This document shows positions 43,309 through 43,336 of a DNA stretch of 43,336 bases, one piece after another. The first letter of the stretch is position 1, and each line of letters begins with the position of its first letter. A program made the position numbers and the translations under genes. This DNA is from Verrucomicrobiales bacterium (GTDB lineage Bacteria; Verrucomicrobiota; Verrucomicrobiia; Verrucomicrobiales; DEV007). The stretch is from assembly GCA_029213025.1 (NCBI GenBank), contig JARGOZ010000036.1, positions 4,310-47,645 on the forward strand, written 5' to 3'. The notes under the pieces were generated by a model. The model searched no databases. It had not been told where the DNA came from and worked only from the letters and a program-made list of their open reading frames with translations.

Positions 43309-43336
43309 ATTGAAGCCGCGTTAGCGGCAAGGCAAT
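43309..43336. repeat. Imperfect inverted repeat at window edge
   Basis: The sequence around GCCGC-GTTA-GCGGC (43315-43328) forms a 5-bp GC stem with a 4-base loop. Outer ATTG and CAAT (to 43336) extend it with small mismatches. It lies just after array E and runs to the window end, so its full extent is unknown. Confidence 0.55.

Noticed and set aside
43309..43336. An integron attC site
   Set aside because: The GTTA hairpin does not carry the GTTRRRY and RYYYAAC core sites, and no integrase is in the window.

Overview
The window looks like a chromosomal stretch from a member of the PVC superphylum, most likely Verrucomicrobiota (inference, no search was run). The basis is two kinds of protein largely confined to that group: a DUF1587/1592/1595/1588/1585 cytochrome-type protein, and a very large protein with a PVC-type 'membrane-bound dehydrogenase' domain and a C-terminal heme-binding domain. 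The DNA is of intermediate GC, genes are tightly packed, and many starts lack a strong Shine-Dalgarno sequence.

Layout. 1-2548: a partial membrane glycosyltransferase (minus) and an ABC ATPase (plus) whose start codons overlap in one CATG. 2627-7567 (minus): an AlgB-like sigma54 response regulator, a KinB-like sensor kinase that ends right after its HisKA helices, a five-BON-domain periplasmic protein and a bacterial-PH-like membrane protein. 7872-9745 (plus): a stress-type trio of baeRF-like protein, zinc-ribbon protein and YqaE/Pmp3 peptide. 9731-12143: an orphan response regulator, a divergent AraC-family regulator and a GAP-family membrane protein. 12116-14779: the DUF1592-type protein. 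14867-20948: a ten-PAS hybrid kinase preceded by a small phosphotransfer-like protein. 21044-25367: a surface polysaccharide cluster (flippase, truncated ATP-grasp, short Wzy-like polymerase, glycosyltransferase, GH12-like secreted protein). 25409-34901: secreted carbohydrate/lipid degradation genes (heparinase-like protein, DUF6807 protein, ceramidase-LamG-PVC-cytochrome fusion). 35107-43254: DUF2254 protein, GdhA, Dps, two more histidine kinases, an unrecognised protein and a DUF502 membrane protein.

The most striking structure that the genes do not explain is a family of short intergenic arrays, each about three 19-bp units on an exact 22-bp period, with consensus GATTCAACAGGGTACAATC. They occur near 2566, 14789, 28479, 34977 and 43262, in convergent, co-directional and divergent gaps alike. 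The second striking point is at about 22960-23002, where two genes that both appear to have lost their 5' halves meet head to head, which looks like a rearrangement scar.

How the genes may work together (inference): much of the window senses the envelope and environment (five histidine kinases or kinase-like proteins, three regulators), builds surface polysaccharide, and degrades external polymers with secreted enzymes and heme-binding proteins. The Dps, baeRF, YqaE and BON genes point to stress protection. No rRNA, tRNA, CRISPR array, transposase or phage gene was seen.
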